A stretch of DNA of 64,000 nt from Eriocheir sinensis (GCF_024679095.1 NC_066562.1:8771398-8835397), one strand, 5' to 3'; counted from the first letter of the stretch, positions 10,346 through 23,772 are shown. The notes: a model not told the origin generated them from the sequence alone. Made by a program: numbers and translations.

Positions 10346-10640
10346 CTCCTGTCTCTCTCTCTCTCCCTTCCGTTATATCTTACTGCAAGATTTTAGTGGT
10401 TTTTTTTTTTTTTTTTAGTTTTTTGAAGGGGTGACTACGTGAGTGTTTTTTCCTATAGAGGTGAGGGACAGGTTGCTAATTGCCGCGTGGGTATGGGTAT
10501 GTTGGGTTCGTTTTCCATTTGTAACGGTGATTCTCTTCCGTTCATAGTGTTTTTAGCATGTTTTTTCATCTTTCCAAAAATATCAGTTAGTCAGATGCCA
10601 TTCCCTACAAGCTTTCAACGAACAACTTTTACCTGGCAAC
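10346..10640. other. T-rich complex sequence
   Basis: Contains an 18-base T run near 10399 and unique sequence. I see no repeat unit or exon. Confidence 0.55.
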
Positions 10641-10642
10641 GA

Positions 10643-10792
10643 TTTTTTTTTTTTTTTTTTACAGTAAAGGAGACAGCTCAAGGGCGTAAAAAAAAAAGAA
10701 AACAATATTAAAGAAAAAAAAGGCCCGCTACTTACTGCTCCTGAATAGAGTATGAAGGAGTGGCCAAAAAGAGAGGTCAATTTCGGGAGGAG
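10643..10792 (-). mobile_element. Dispersed element (crab-like short repeat), full-length copy
   Basis: Reverse-strand copy of the family found about a dozen times here. On + it reads a 17-T run, ACAGTAAAGGAGACAGCTCA, an A-rich middle, GGCCCGCTACTTACTGCTCC, GGCCAAAAAGAGAGGTCAAT and TTTCGGGAGG. In element orientation it starts CCTCCCGAAATTGACCTCTC and ends GTAAAAAAA. There is no coding capacity, and the A-tail suggests a retroposed (SINE-like) element. Confidence 0.8.
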
Positions 10793-10920
10793 AGATGTCC
10801 AGATACCCAATATACGCCAATATAGTAATTTTCCCTGTTATTCTGTTAGTAATACATATGACACAAGTCTGGTATGAATGAAAAAAAGTACATGAGGGTT
10901 GACGGGAGGGAATGATAACT
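10793..10920. other. Unique flank
   Basis: Short complex stretch between the dispersed element and the 170-bp satellite. Confidence 0.5.
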
Positions 10921-11430
10921 AAGGAAGCATATATGAATTTTCTAAGTCAAGACGTATAGTAACTGTTTGGGGTTTTGTTAGGTTAGGTTACGTTAAGTTT
11001 AGGGTATCTTCAAACACATGATAGCCAGCGCCTTACGGTATAAATCAACATAGAATGACCTCACTTTGTTGTATAGAAAGTCTCATTAGTAAGGAAGCAT
11101 ATATGAATTTTCTGAGTCAAGACCTATAGTAACTGTTTGGGGTTTTGTTACGTTAGGTTAGGTTAAGTTTAGGGTATCTTCAAACGCATAACAGCCAGCC
11201 CCTTATGGTGTAAATCAACAAAGAATGACCTCACTTTGTTGTATAGAAAGCCTCATTAGTAAGGAAGCTTATATGAATTTTCTGAGTCAAGACCTATAGT
11301 AACTGTTTGGGATTTTGTTAGGTTAGGTTAGGTTAAGTTTAGGGTATCTTCAAACACATGATAGCCAGCACCTTATGGTATAAATCAACAAAGAATGACT
11401 TCACTTTGTTGTATAGAAAGTCTCATTAGT
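10921..11430. repeat. 170-bp satellite, exactly 3 monomers, with TTAGG motifs
   Basis: AAGGAAGCATATATGAATTT starts at 10921, 11091 and (as AAGGAAGCTTATATGAA) 11261. The steps are exactly 170 bp and the array ends at 11430 with TCTCATTAGT. By eye the monomers are above 90% identical. Each carries a short block of GTTAGGTTAGGTTA type, matching the arthropod telomere pentamer TTAGG. The length is close to a nucleosome repeat. No frame persists across monomers because 170 is not a multiple of three. Confidence 0.97.
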
Positions 11431-11824
11431 TTTCTCAATTCTGAAAATTCCCGAAAATTCCCAAAATCCCCATGGAGAGTTTCCCAGCTCAAAATACCCG
11501 GGAATTTCAAAACCCTACTTCCACTCCCCGGCCATTCCTTCCACCCTCCTCTCCACACCCTACCATTTCCTTCCTCCTTCCTTCCTTACTCCCAAGTCTA
11601 TTCCTTCCGTCAATATCTCACTCCTATTAGAGTACACAAGTTTCTACATCAAAACTCACCTTATTCTAATCATCTACACATACTGTTCACTACCGGGTTC
11701 GTCTTTGTTATGCTTACGCCCTGACCCTACCATCGCGCCTCGCCTGGGTAAGCACGTTTTCCTTTTTCTTTCATTTCCCTGTTTTTAGAAAGTACACGGA
11801 CTGCCGACCCCCGCGCGAGGTTGT
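11431..11824. other. Complex sequence, no gene supported
   Basis: Begins with short direct repeats of AAAATTCCCGAAAATTCCC, followed by unique sequence with a C/T bias. An open frame runs from the last satellite monomer into this DNA, which argues that the frame is fortuitous. Confidence 0.55.

Positions 11825-12545
<721 letters not shown>

Positions 12546-12634
<89 letters not shown>
12546..12634. repeat. (CT)n microsatellite, about 44 repeats
   Basis: A pure CT run. Confidence 0.98.
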
Positions 12635-12637
<3 letters not shown>

Positions 12638-12715
12638 TTTCGCACCTGTATATCAGAATTAATTAAGCAAACTCGGTGTCCTTGTCCAGGTGTGGGAGGT
12701 TAGGCAGGTAAAGTA

Positions 12716-12718
<3 letters not shown>

Positions 12719-12764
<46 letters not shown>
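12719..12764. repeat. (GT)n microsatellite
   Basis: A pure GT run, preceded by GTCCAGGTGTGGGAGG and GGCAGGTAAAG words. Confidence 0.97.
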
Positions 12765-12767
<3 letters not shown>

Positions 12768-13144
12768 ATTGTGTTCTCACCTGGTTTACCTAGTTTTAAA
12801 TTCTTCGAAGGTATGATTTTTTGTTATTATTTGAATTCGATTTAAATTTTTAGGTAATTGTTTTTTGCCCACCTCATTGAAAGCCTTTGATTATATGAAG
12901 ATTTTTATTGTTAACCTTCTTTTATTTCACTATTTCGTTATATGGAGTCATCATTGTCCTCTTTGATAGTGTTTTTTCGTTGTGTGTCGTGTTATTTTTG
13001 TTGTTTGTGGTGGTTGTGGTATTTTTTTCCTTCGCTTTCCTTCTTTTCCCTCACTTCCTTATTCCCTTCGCTTTTTCCATCCTCATATATATCTTCCTTC
13101 AAACACCCCAACTTAATCCCCCTCCACCCTTTCTTCCTCCTATT
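12765..13144. other. T-rich complex sequence
   Basis: About 380 bp of mostly unique T-rich DNA. Its long open frame continues into the following (TTCC)n array, so I do not call a gene. TTTCACTATTTCGTTATATGG at 12927 resembles, in reverse complement, CCATATAACGAAATAGTGAA at 15169, and TTGTGTGTCGTGTTATTTTTG at 12979 corresponds to CAACGAAAAAATG-type sequence there. This suggests a diverged inverted repeat between 12920-13030 and 15095-15190. Confidence 0.5.
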
Positions 13145-13272
13145 GCTTCCTTCCTTCCTTCCTTCCTTCCTTCCTTCCTTCCTTCCTTCCTTCCTTCCTT
13201 TCTTCCTGCCTTCCTTCCTTCCTTCCTTTCTTCCTTCCTTCCTTCCTTCCTTCCTTTCTTCCTTCCTTTCAT
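13145..13272. repeat. (TTCC)n tetranucleotide repeat
   Basis: About 30 CCTT units with a few TTTC interruptions. Confidence 0.97.
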
Positions 13273-13284
13273 TAGTAAGGGACG

Positions 13285-13530
13285 AAAAGGTAATCATTGG
13301 GGTGTTGAGACATTAGTTATTTTTGTCTTCGTGTCTCTGCAAGGCCCCATCCCGTTAGTCTGCACCGTCTTCAGGCAATTAGTCACCTGGCCGGGTACAC
13401 ACCTTTTAATGAGCGAGGGAAGCCGTACAGGTGGTCACGGGGTGCGTTTGCGGGTAAGAACTTTTTATACTGAAGGCCGCGAGAGTTACGAGGAGAGTAT
13501 TTATATGGGTAGTCATTTTCGTAAGGGTTT
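13285..13530. promoter_or_regulatory. Complex GC-balanced island
   Basis: Unique sequence including GGCAATTAGTCACCTGGCC, TTTTAATGAGCGAGGGAAGC and CGTACAGGTGGTCACGG. One frame is open across it, but the same frame contains the preceding (TTCC)n array and the following T-rich DNA. There is no start context or clear splice pair. A conserved non-coding element is at least as likely as an exon. Confidence 0.3.
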
Positions 13531-13905
13531 TTTTTTTCTCTATGTTAAGTTTTGTCCCGTTATGTTGCATCCTTGTTTTATTTTTTTTATTTTCACTGTT
13601 CTTTTCTGTTCCTTATTTTTTTCGATTTTTTCCTCGTTTTGTTTTGTTTTGTTTTGTTTTCTCTTTCCTCCTCCTCCTCCTCCTTCTCCTCCTTTCCCTT
13701 TTCTTTCTTCGATACTTCTGGTTATATATTGAGCTATTCGTCACCTCTTTCGTTTCTTTCATTTCGTAGCAAGAGAAGAATGGCAAGAGAATGTTCGTTA
13801 AGAAGTTGTATATATTATTGTTATTATTTCCATACATTCGCTGCCTCCCTACAGCAAGAAGGACATCCATTTAGACTTTTTACTGCTATTATATGGTATC
13901 AGGAC
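13531..13905. other. T-rich sequence with (GTTTT)n and (CCT)n
   Basis: GTTTT repeats at about 13635-13660 and CCT repeats at 13666-13693, then unique sequence leading to a dispersed element. Confidence 0.7.
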
Positions 13906-13909
13906 ACCC

Positions 13910-14043
13910 CTCCTCCCGAAATTGACCCCTCTTTCGGCCACCTCTTTGGATTCTTTTTAGGAGCAGCGAGAAGCGGGCTTTTTTTTATTTTTTTCATTTT
14001 TTTGTGTGCCCTTGAGCTGTCTCCTTTGTAAAAAAAAAAAAAA
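13910..14043 (+). mobile_element. Dispersed element, full-length copy
   Basis: Starts CCTCCCGAAATTGACCCCTC, then TTTCGGCCACCTCTTTGG, AGGAGCAGCGAGAAGCGGGC, a T-rich middle, TGCCCTTGAGCTGTCTCC and a terminal A-run (about 13 A). The 5' part can fold as CCGAAA...TTTCGG. Confidence 0.82.
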
Positions 14044-14390
14044 TGCTCAACCCGAGTACAATGAAGGAAGGTGCTCATTTTATCCTTATTTTTCTCATTA
14101 TTTTCATACATCCACTAAGCACAACAACGAAGATAGTATTCATTGATGTTTTTTACTACTATCATTTCCTCCATTCACAACTCGGATGCGGTAGAGGAAG
14201 ATATTCATTCGTTTCTCATTATATATTTATTTGCTCGTCGAGGAATGCTATTGTTAAGGTTGCCGCCGTGTCAGTGTGGCTGGGTGCGCGGCGCGGGGTC
14301 ACGGGCGGGCCATCCATTAACAGACTTTTCACTCGTGTAACAGGACCACAAGAGCGGCTTCGACAAATGAGGCAACAATGCGAGGCGGGG
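14044..14390. other. Complex sequence upstream of the 140-bp array
   Basis: Unique, with a GC-rich patch at 14260-14310 (GCCGCCGTGTCAGTGTGGC, GCGCGGCGCGGGG) and a loosely repeated CAT/TTCATT context. No exon can be supported. Confidence 0.5.
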
Positions 14391-15095
14391 CGACCAATGA
14401 ACTTCACAATACTGGGAGTGGAGACGAGCAACGGGGGAAAGAATGCGAGCGAGATACACTACACTGATCCTTTATGCTTCCTCCTGCCTTGAGAATAAAA
14501 AAGATCGGAAGTGTAACAGACGAGGAAAGGCGACCAATGAACTTCACAATACTGGGAGTGGAGACGAGCAACGGGGGAAAGAATGCGAGCGAGATACACT
14601 ACACTGATCCTTTATGCTTCCTCCTGCCTTGAGAATAAAAAAGATCGGAAGTGTAACAGACGAGGAAAGGCGACCAATGAACTTCACAATACTGGGAGTA
14701 GAAACGGAGCAAATAGGGGAAAGAAGGAGAGCGGGATACACAACATTGATTTATTATATTCCCTCCCGCCATGGAAATAGGAAATATCGAAAGCGTAAGA
14801 GAGTATATATTAAGCGAGGCGAGGCGACCAATACAAGGAGTGGAGATGGAGTAAAGGGGGAAAGAATTCGAGCGAGATACACTACACTGATCCATTTTGC
14901 TCCTCCCGCCTTGGAAATAGGAAATATCGAAAGCGTAAGAGAGCATATATTAAGCGAGGCGAAGCGACCAATGAACTTCACAATACAGGGAGTGGAGACG
15001 CAGCAACGGGGAGGAGGAAGTCGAGCAAGATATACACTGATCCATTATGCTTCCTCCTGCCTTGGAAATAGGAAATATCGGAGGAAAAAAATACC
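14391..15095. repeat. 140/154-bp satellite, about 5 monomers
   Basis: CGACCAATGAACTTCACAAT or a shortened form begins at 14391, 14531, 14671, 14825 and 14965, steps 140, 140, 154 and 140. By eye the first two monomers are identical over all 140 bp, so they arose very recently. Later monomers diverge and share GGAAATAGGAAATATCG and TCCTCC(T/C)GCCTTGG. Neither strand gives a consistent protein. Confidence 0.96.
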
Positions 15096-15520
15096 ACCAC
15101 CACCACAACCACCAAAAATAACATGACATACAACGAAAAAATGCTATAAAGAAGGCAATGCTGACCCCATATAACGAAATAGTGAAGTAAAAGGAGAGTA
15201 CCAGTAGAAATCCACATATATTCAATGGGTTTCAGTGAGGTGGGCAGAAAACTATTGCCTTGGAAATTAAATTGAATAAATATGAACTTCACTGTGCAGC
15301 AACGGAGGAAAGAAGGAGAAAGAAATAGAAAGGATGAGAAGCGGAAGAGACTAATAAAAACAGAACAATACTGAGAAAATAAATAAAAGGAACCGAAGCA
15401 AACGAAAGAAAAAAATAAATAAGAAAACCGAAGCAAATCAACATAAAGGAAAAAAAATCAGAAAAATATAAAAACAAAACAAACTTAAAATAAAACAAGT
15501 AAAACAAAAATAAGGTAACA
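15096..15520. other. A-rich complex sequence
   Basis: Includes ACCACCACCACAACCACC, then unique A-rich DNA with short ACAAAACAAAC words. No gene. Confidence 0.55.
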
Positions 15521-15521
15521 T

Positions 15522-15583
<62 letters not shown>
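15522..15583. repeat. (GT)n microsatellite, about 31 repeats
   Basis: A pure GT run. Confidence 0.98.
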
Positions 15584-15584
<1 letters not shown>

Positions 15585-15700
15585 GTCCTGCCCGCTATGA
15601 TAGATGACCGCCTAGTATTGGATTCCTGACCTGCTTTCTGTGACCTCTTGACCTCGCAGGATGCCGGCAGCGAGGTCACCGGGTATTATGCAGTTTGACC
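15584..15700. promoter_or_regulatory. Complex island with TGACC/GGTCA words
   Basis: Unique sequence with GATGACCGCC, CCTGACCTGC, TGTGACCTCTTGACCTCG, GCGAGGTCACCGGG and TTTGACC within about 90 bp, a density of nuclear-receptor-type half-sites well above chance. The only inference offered is possible regulatory DNA. Confidence 0.35.
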
Positions 15701-16916
<1,216 letters not shown>

Positions 16917-17330
16917 TTAACTTTACCTTACCTTACCTTAACTTTCCCTACCTTACCTAACCTTACCATTCCTTACCTAACGTTACCTTACCTAACCTTA
17001 CCTTACCCAACCTAACCTTACCTTACCTAACCTAACCTTACCTTACCTAACTAAACCTTACCCTGCCTTACCTTACTTAACCTAACCTTACCTTACATTA
17101 CCTTGCCATACCTAACTTAACCTTATCTAACCTAACTTTCCCTTACCTTACCTAACCTAACCAAACCTTACCTTACCTAACCTAACCTTACCTTACCTTA
17201 CTTAACCCAACCAAACCTTACCTTACCTAACCTAACCTTACCTTACCTTTCCTTACCTTACCCTACGCTACCCTACCTTACCTACCTTACCTTGCCCTAC
17301 CTTAGCTTACCTGCCTACCGCTTTGCCCTT
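16917..17330. repeat. Telomere-like CCTTA/CCTAA pentanucleotide array
   Basis: About 80 pentamers, mixing CCTTA with CCTAA (reverse complement TTAGG, the common arthropod telomere unit). A 20-bp pattern CCTAACCTAACCTTACCTTA recurs several times, for example near 17024, 17160 and 17227. Decay is greatest at the 3' end. It looks like an interstitial telomeric or telomere-derived array. Confidence 0.88.
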
Positions 17331-19734
<2,404 letters not shown>

Positions 19735-19789
19735 ATATTTCCCATCATTAAAGATCATTGGGCTCATGTTTAAGTTTCCCATAAGTAAG

Positions 19790-19862
19790 TGAGCAGTAAG
19801 TAGCGGGCTTTTTTTCTTTAATATTATTTTTTCCCGCCCTTGAACTGTCTCAAAAAATATAT
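19790..19862 (+). mobile_element. Dispersed element fragment inside the 119-bp array
   Basis: GTGAGCAGTAAGTAGCGGGC, a T-rich middle and CCCGCCCTTGAACTGTCTC followed by AAAAAA. It lacks the 5' third. It sits just after the AAGTTTCC...AAGT part of the monomer. Confidence 0.75.
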
Positions 19863-20987
19863 ATAAAAAAATAAAGACAGGGAAAAAAGAGAATAGTATT
19901 AGAATAACTAAGATAATTTACCGCCAAACTATTTTTTTTTCTATATACTTCCCCTCATTAGGATCATTAGGTTAATATTTAAGTTTCCCCTCAATAATAA
20001 AAACCAAAAAAAAAGATTAATATTAGAATAACTTAGAACATTTATGAACAACAACTTTTTATACATTTCCCATCATTAAAATCATAAGCTTTATATTTTA
20101 CTTTCCTGTCAGTAATAAAAAAAAAACAGGAAAAAATAATGGAAGAATAACTCAGATAATTTACGGGGAATATTTTTTTCTCTATATATTTCCCCTCATT
20201 AAAATCATTAGGGTTATATTTAAGTTTCCTATCAATAATAAAAAAAACAGGAAAAAAATAGAAGAATAACTCAAATAATTTACGGGGAATATTTTTTCTC
20301 TGTATATTTCCCCATCATTAAAATCATCAGGTTTATATTTAAGTTTCCTCTCAGTAATAAAAACAATAAAAAAATGATTAATATAAAAATAAGTAAGAAA
20401 ATTTATGGCTAACTATTTTTTACATATTTCCCATCATTAAAATCATTAGGTTTATATATTACTTTCTTATCAGTAATAAAAAACAGGTAAAAATTATTAA
20501 TATAAGAATAGCGAAGAAAATTTGCGAATAACTGTTTTCTCTCTATATTTTTCCTCATGAAGATAATCCTATGTATACTTAAGTCTCCTATCAGTAATAA
20601 AAAACAATAACATAAGATTAACTAAGAATATATACGGCCAATTATTCCCTCTATATATTTCCCCTCATCAAGATAATTCTGTTTACATTAAAGTCTCCCA
20701 TCACGCTAATGTTCTCCGTATTTTTTGTGTTGCTGTAATAATAATAATAATAATTGCTAAACTACACTACCATCATTTCTTTTAATTTCCCATCATTAAG
20801 TTCATTTGGCTTGTGTGTAAGTTTCCTACCAATAATAAAAAACAATAATATAAGAGTAACTAAGAATATGTACAGCCAACTCTTTCCTCTATATTTCCCT
20901 TAATAACTCCTAAACTACACTCTCATCTTTTCTTTAAATTTCCCTTCATTAAGTTTATTGGGTCTGTTTTTAAGTCTCCTATCAGTT

Positions 20988-21045
20988 TTTCTTTTTTACA
21001 GCTAAGGAGTCAGTTTAAGGGCATAAAAAAAGGAAACATATATGA
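20988..21045 (-). mobile_element. Dispersed element 3' fragment inside the 119-bp array
   Basis: TTTTTTACAGCTAAGGAGTC, AGTTTAAGGGCATAAAAAAA and GGAAAC. Only the 3' half is present. It begins at the same monomer position (after CTATCAGT) as the 19790 copy, but in the opposite orientation. Confidence 0.75.
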
Positions 21046-21150
21046 ATACCTAAGAGAATTTACAGCTAACTATTCCCTCTATATATTTCCCCTCATAAAG
21101 CTAATTCTGTTTACATTTAAGTCCCCCATTACGCTAATCTTTTCCGTGCT

Positions 21151-21345
21151 GTTTATTGCTGTTCTTTAATCGGGGACACGTGACTCGGCGTAATTAATAC
21201 CATGAATAATTAAAAAAAAAAAATACCTACATTTTTGGGGGCCTCACCTGACGAATACCTTCCCTTAATTACCTGTCGCCACCTTGATTAGTCGCCTTAA
21301 TTACCTGTCCGCCGCTGGTATCAAACACTTGCTAATTGTTGATGT
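21151..21345. promoter_or_regulatory. Complex island with repeated TTAATTACCTGTC
   Basis: Unique sequence with CGGCGTAATTAATACCATG, CCCTTAATTACCTGTCGCC and GCCTTAATTACCTGTCCGCC, so two near-identical TTAATTACCTGTC words about 37 bp apart, plus a GCTAATTG. The joined homeodomain-like and ACCTGT motifs recur in other islands. Candidate enhancer, inferred. Confidence 0.4.
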
Positions 21346-21349
21346 AAGT

Positions 21350-21375
21350 TGGTGGGGGGGGGGCGGGGGGGGGTG
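21350..21375 (+). other. G-run, possible G-quadruplex
   Basis: Nine or more G, one C, then nine G. The run density permits a G-quadruplex on the + strand. Confidence 0.6.
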
Positions 21376-21539
21376 AGCGCGTGATTTGCTGGTTTTTGCT
21401 TTATTGTTTTCCTTTTAAATGGTGGAGTTTTTTGAAGTAATATTTTTTTCAGGTGAATGTGGATGTTTTTTTTGTTATTGTTGTTATTGTTATTATCATT
21501 AGTAGTATTAGTATTAGCATCTACCGTTTTGTTTGTTTT
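21376..21539. other. T-rich spacer
   Basis: Includes ATTAGTAGTATTAGTATTAG trinucleotide-like repeats. Nothing else seen. Confidence 0.55.
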
Positions 21540-22050
21540 TCTTCTCCTTCCTTTTTCTCCATCTGTCCTTCAGTTTCCTCGGTTTCCCTTCACTTTCCTT
21601 CTCTTTTTCTTCCCCCCTTCATCCTTTTTTTTCCATCATTCAGTTTCCTCAGTTTTCCTTCACTTTCCTTCTCTTTTTCTTCCCCATCCATCCTTTTTCT
21701 CCATCTGTCCTTCAGTTTCCTCGGTTTCCCTTCACTTTCCTTCTCTTTTTCTTCCCCCCTCCATCCTTTTTTTTCCATCTTTCATTCAGTTTCCTCGGTT
21801 TCCCTTCACTTTCCTTCTTTTTTTCTTCCCCATCCATCCTTTTTTTCCATCTTTCATTCAGTGTCCTCGGTTTTCCTTTCCTTTCCTACTCTTTTTCTTC
21901 TCCTTCCATCTTTTTCATCATCCTTTCATTCAATTTCCTCAGTTTTCCCTTCACTTTCCTTCTCTTTTTCTCCCCCATCCATCTTTTTTATCCTTCTTTC
22001 ATTCAGTCTCCTCAGTTTTCCTTCCCTTTTCTAATTTTTTTTTCTTTTCT
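21540..22050. repeat. 72-bp polypyrimidine minisatellite, 7 copies
   Basis: CAGTTTCCTCGGTTTCCCTT or variants at 21571, 21641, 21713, 21787, 21859, 21931 and 22004, periods 70-74. Each unit holds TTCACTTTCCTTCTCTTTTT and CCATCTTTCATT. Periods near 72 (a multiple of three) and the pyrimidine composition explain why two long + frames stay open. Confidence 0.96.
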
Positions 22051-22722
22051 TTTTGCTTCAAGATTTCTATAGTCTTCTTTTTCAATATTTTCCTCTTCTT
22101 CTTTTATTATTATTGTTCCTATCGTTTTAATTCTCCTCCTTTTCCTTCTCTTCCTCCTACTACTTTTACTATTACTACTACTACACTCCTCCTTCTCCTC
22201 CTCCTCCTCCTCCTCCTTTTGTTCAATAGCTCTTGTAATACTTCTTCGCCATTATGTATTTTCTGTAGTATTCCTCAAGTACCATTTTATAAGGCGTAAA
22301 AAGCTCTCTTATCTTGTTCAAACATTTATTTTATCCTTAAATTTCAATTCCGCGCGGATGTCACGTCTGTTGGCGAAGATTTGATTTTTTTTTCTTTTAA
22401 GGTTTCAATATCTATTCCCTAAGCTTCATTACGTGTCTATATTGCCTATATTGTCTTTCCTTTCCACCTTCATTCCTTTCCTCCCTTCTTCCTTATTCTA
22501 ATTTCCTTCTGTTATCCTTCATTTACTTTTTTCTTTTTTCTTCACTTTCCCTCCCTCTTTTCCCTTCCCTTCTTATTCTTCTCTTTTTACCAGCATTTCT
22601 TATTTCCTTCCTTTTCACAATTCTCCTTTTCTCCTTTTTTTCTTCCTCTTCCTCTTTTTCTTCGCCTTTTTCTGGCAACTCTTTATTCCTTCTTCCTTCT
22701 TCCTTTTCCTCTATCATACCTG
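22051..22722. repeat. T/C-rich degenerate sequence
   Basis: ACTACTACTAC and (CCT)n at 22150-22217, a less biased patch at 22220-22430 with TTCCGCGCGGATGTCACG, then polypyrimidine again. No gene. Confidence 0.7.
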
Positions 22723-22960
22723 TAACTCACCTGTCTAACCCGTACCTTACCTGTAATTTACCTTCCGTACCTCTGTCTTACCTGTGATTCACCTGTGTCG
22801 CGTGCCCCTTTACCAATGTTACCTGTGAATAATTACCTGCGCGACCTTACCTGTGTCCGGCCGGTGATGTAGAGGAGACGGTGTTTACGGGCACCTTAAT
22901 TAGCGGCCAGGTGGTGGTGGTGGTAGTGGTGGAGGGGAGGGAATATTAATGGCGGGGGAT
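22723..22960. promoter_or_regulatory. Complex island rich in ACCTGT
   Basis: ACCTGT occurs about eight times within 22728-22858 (for example ATACCTGTAACTCACCTGTC), with AATAATTACCTGCGCG and GCACCTTAATTAGCGGCCAGG following. Candidate regulatory DNA or a decayed minisatellite of the word ACCTGT. Confidence 0.4.
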
Positions 22961-23240
22961 GGACAGAGGACATAGAGGTGAGAAAGGACTGGTGATGAAG
23001 GAGAGTTAGTGGTGATGAAGGAGAGTTAGTGATGGTGGTGGTTCAGCCTTGCCATATTATCGTACTAAACATTATATCTCATTTTTAAGCCTGAAACTCT
23101 CGTACCTACACAAATAACAATAGAAAATTAAAGTTAGCGTTAAAACTGTCATATATTGTTGATTTTCGTTATTTTCTTGCTATAGTTATTGCTCGGAAAC
23201 TACGAAAATGTAATGCGCTGAGAACGATAATTTGAGCACT
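22961..23240. other. Purine-biased then AT-rich sequence
   Basis: GGTGATGAAGGAGAGTTAGT is tandemly duplicated at about 22990-23030, followed by unique AT-rich DNA. Confidence 0.6.
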
Positions 23241-23771
23241 CTTGATTTGTTATGGTGGTGACGGGATTGTCGTGATGGTGAGATGATTGCAATGGTGATA
23301 AAATGGTGAAGGTAGGAAGGGTGATGATAAAGTAGGTGGTGATGAGGAAGGAAAAGATGATGAGGTGATAGGGAGGGAAGGGGAAGGTGTAGGGAAGGTG
23401 AGGATGTTGGGTAACAGGATGAAGAAGGGAGGGCAAGGTAAGGGAGAAAGAAAAGGGAGATATTATGTGTAGTATGACCAGGAAGGGAGCGTAAGATAAG
23501 GTAGACTGAAGCAGATATGAAGGAGGAAGAGTAAGGGAGGAAGAGGAACATTGTGGATATAAATATGAGGAAGGATAGGTAGGATAAGGTAACATAAGAG
23601 GTGCTGAAGGGTGGATAAGATAAGGTAGAGGATGAGTAGGGATGAGTAAGATAAGGGTACGCGGTGAGTAAGGATGGGTAAGTTCAGCTAAAGTAGGGAG
23701 ATGAGGAAGGGAGTGTAAGGAAGGGTAGGTAAAGAGGGGCTTCAGGTAGGGGGATAGAGGTGTAAGATGAG

Positions 23772-23772
<1 letters not shown>
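23241..23772. repeat. GAT/GGA-rich degenerate purine domain
   Basis: Words such as GGTGATGA, AGGAAGGG and GGATAAGGTA recur without fixed phase. The reverse strand is a Pro/Ser/His-rich open frame of low credibility. Confidence 0.75.

Larger units (their letters stand above)
19735..21150. repeat. About 119-bp AT-rich satellite, about 11 monomers
   Basis: The marker word TCATTAAAATCATTAGG (variants) occurs at 19745, 19955, 20073, 20196, 20315, 20434, 20555, 20665, 20793, 20946 and 21093. Uninterrupted periods are 110-128 bp. Monomers contain TATATTTAAGTTTCC, TCAGTAATAAAAAACAGG, AATAACT(C/A)AGATAATTTACG and CTATATATTTCCCC. Two long gaps hold dispersed-element fragments. Divergence is considerable, so the array is older than most others here. 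Confidence 0.93.

Noticed and set aside
12908..13732. A 274-codon + frame spanning the island at 13285-13530
   Set aside because: It includes the (TTCC)n array and T-rich DNA on both sides. The complex middle lacks a credible acceptor and donor pair and resembles no family I know.
21453..22299. A 280-codon Phe/Pro/Ser-rich frame
   Set aside because: It coincides with the 72-bp polypyrimidine minisatellite and overlaps two further frames of similar length, so it is compositional.
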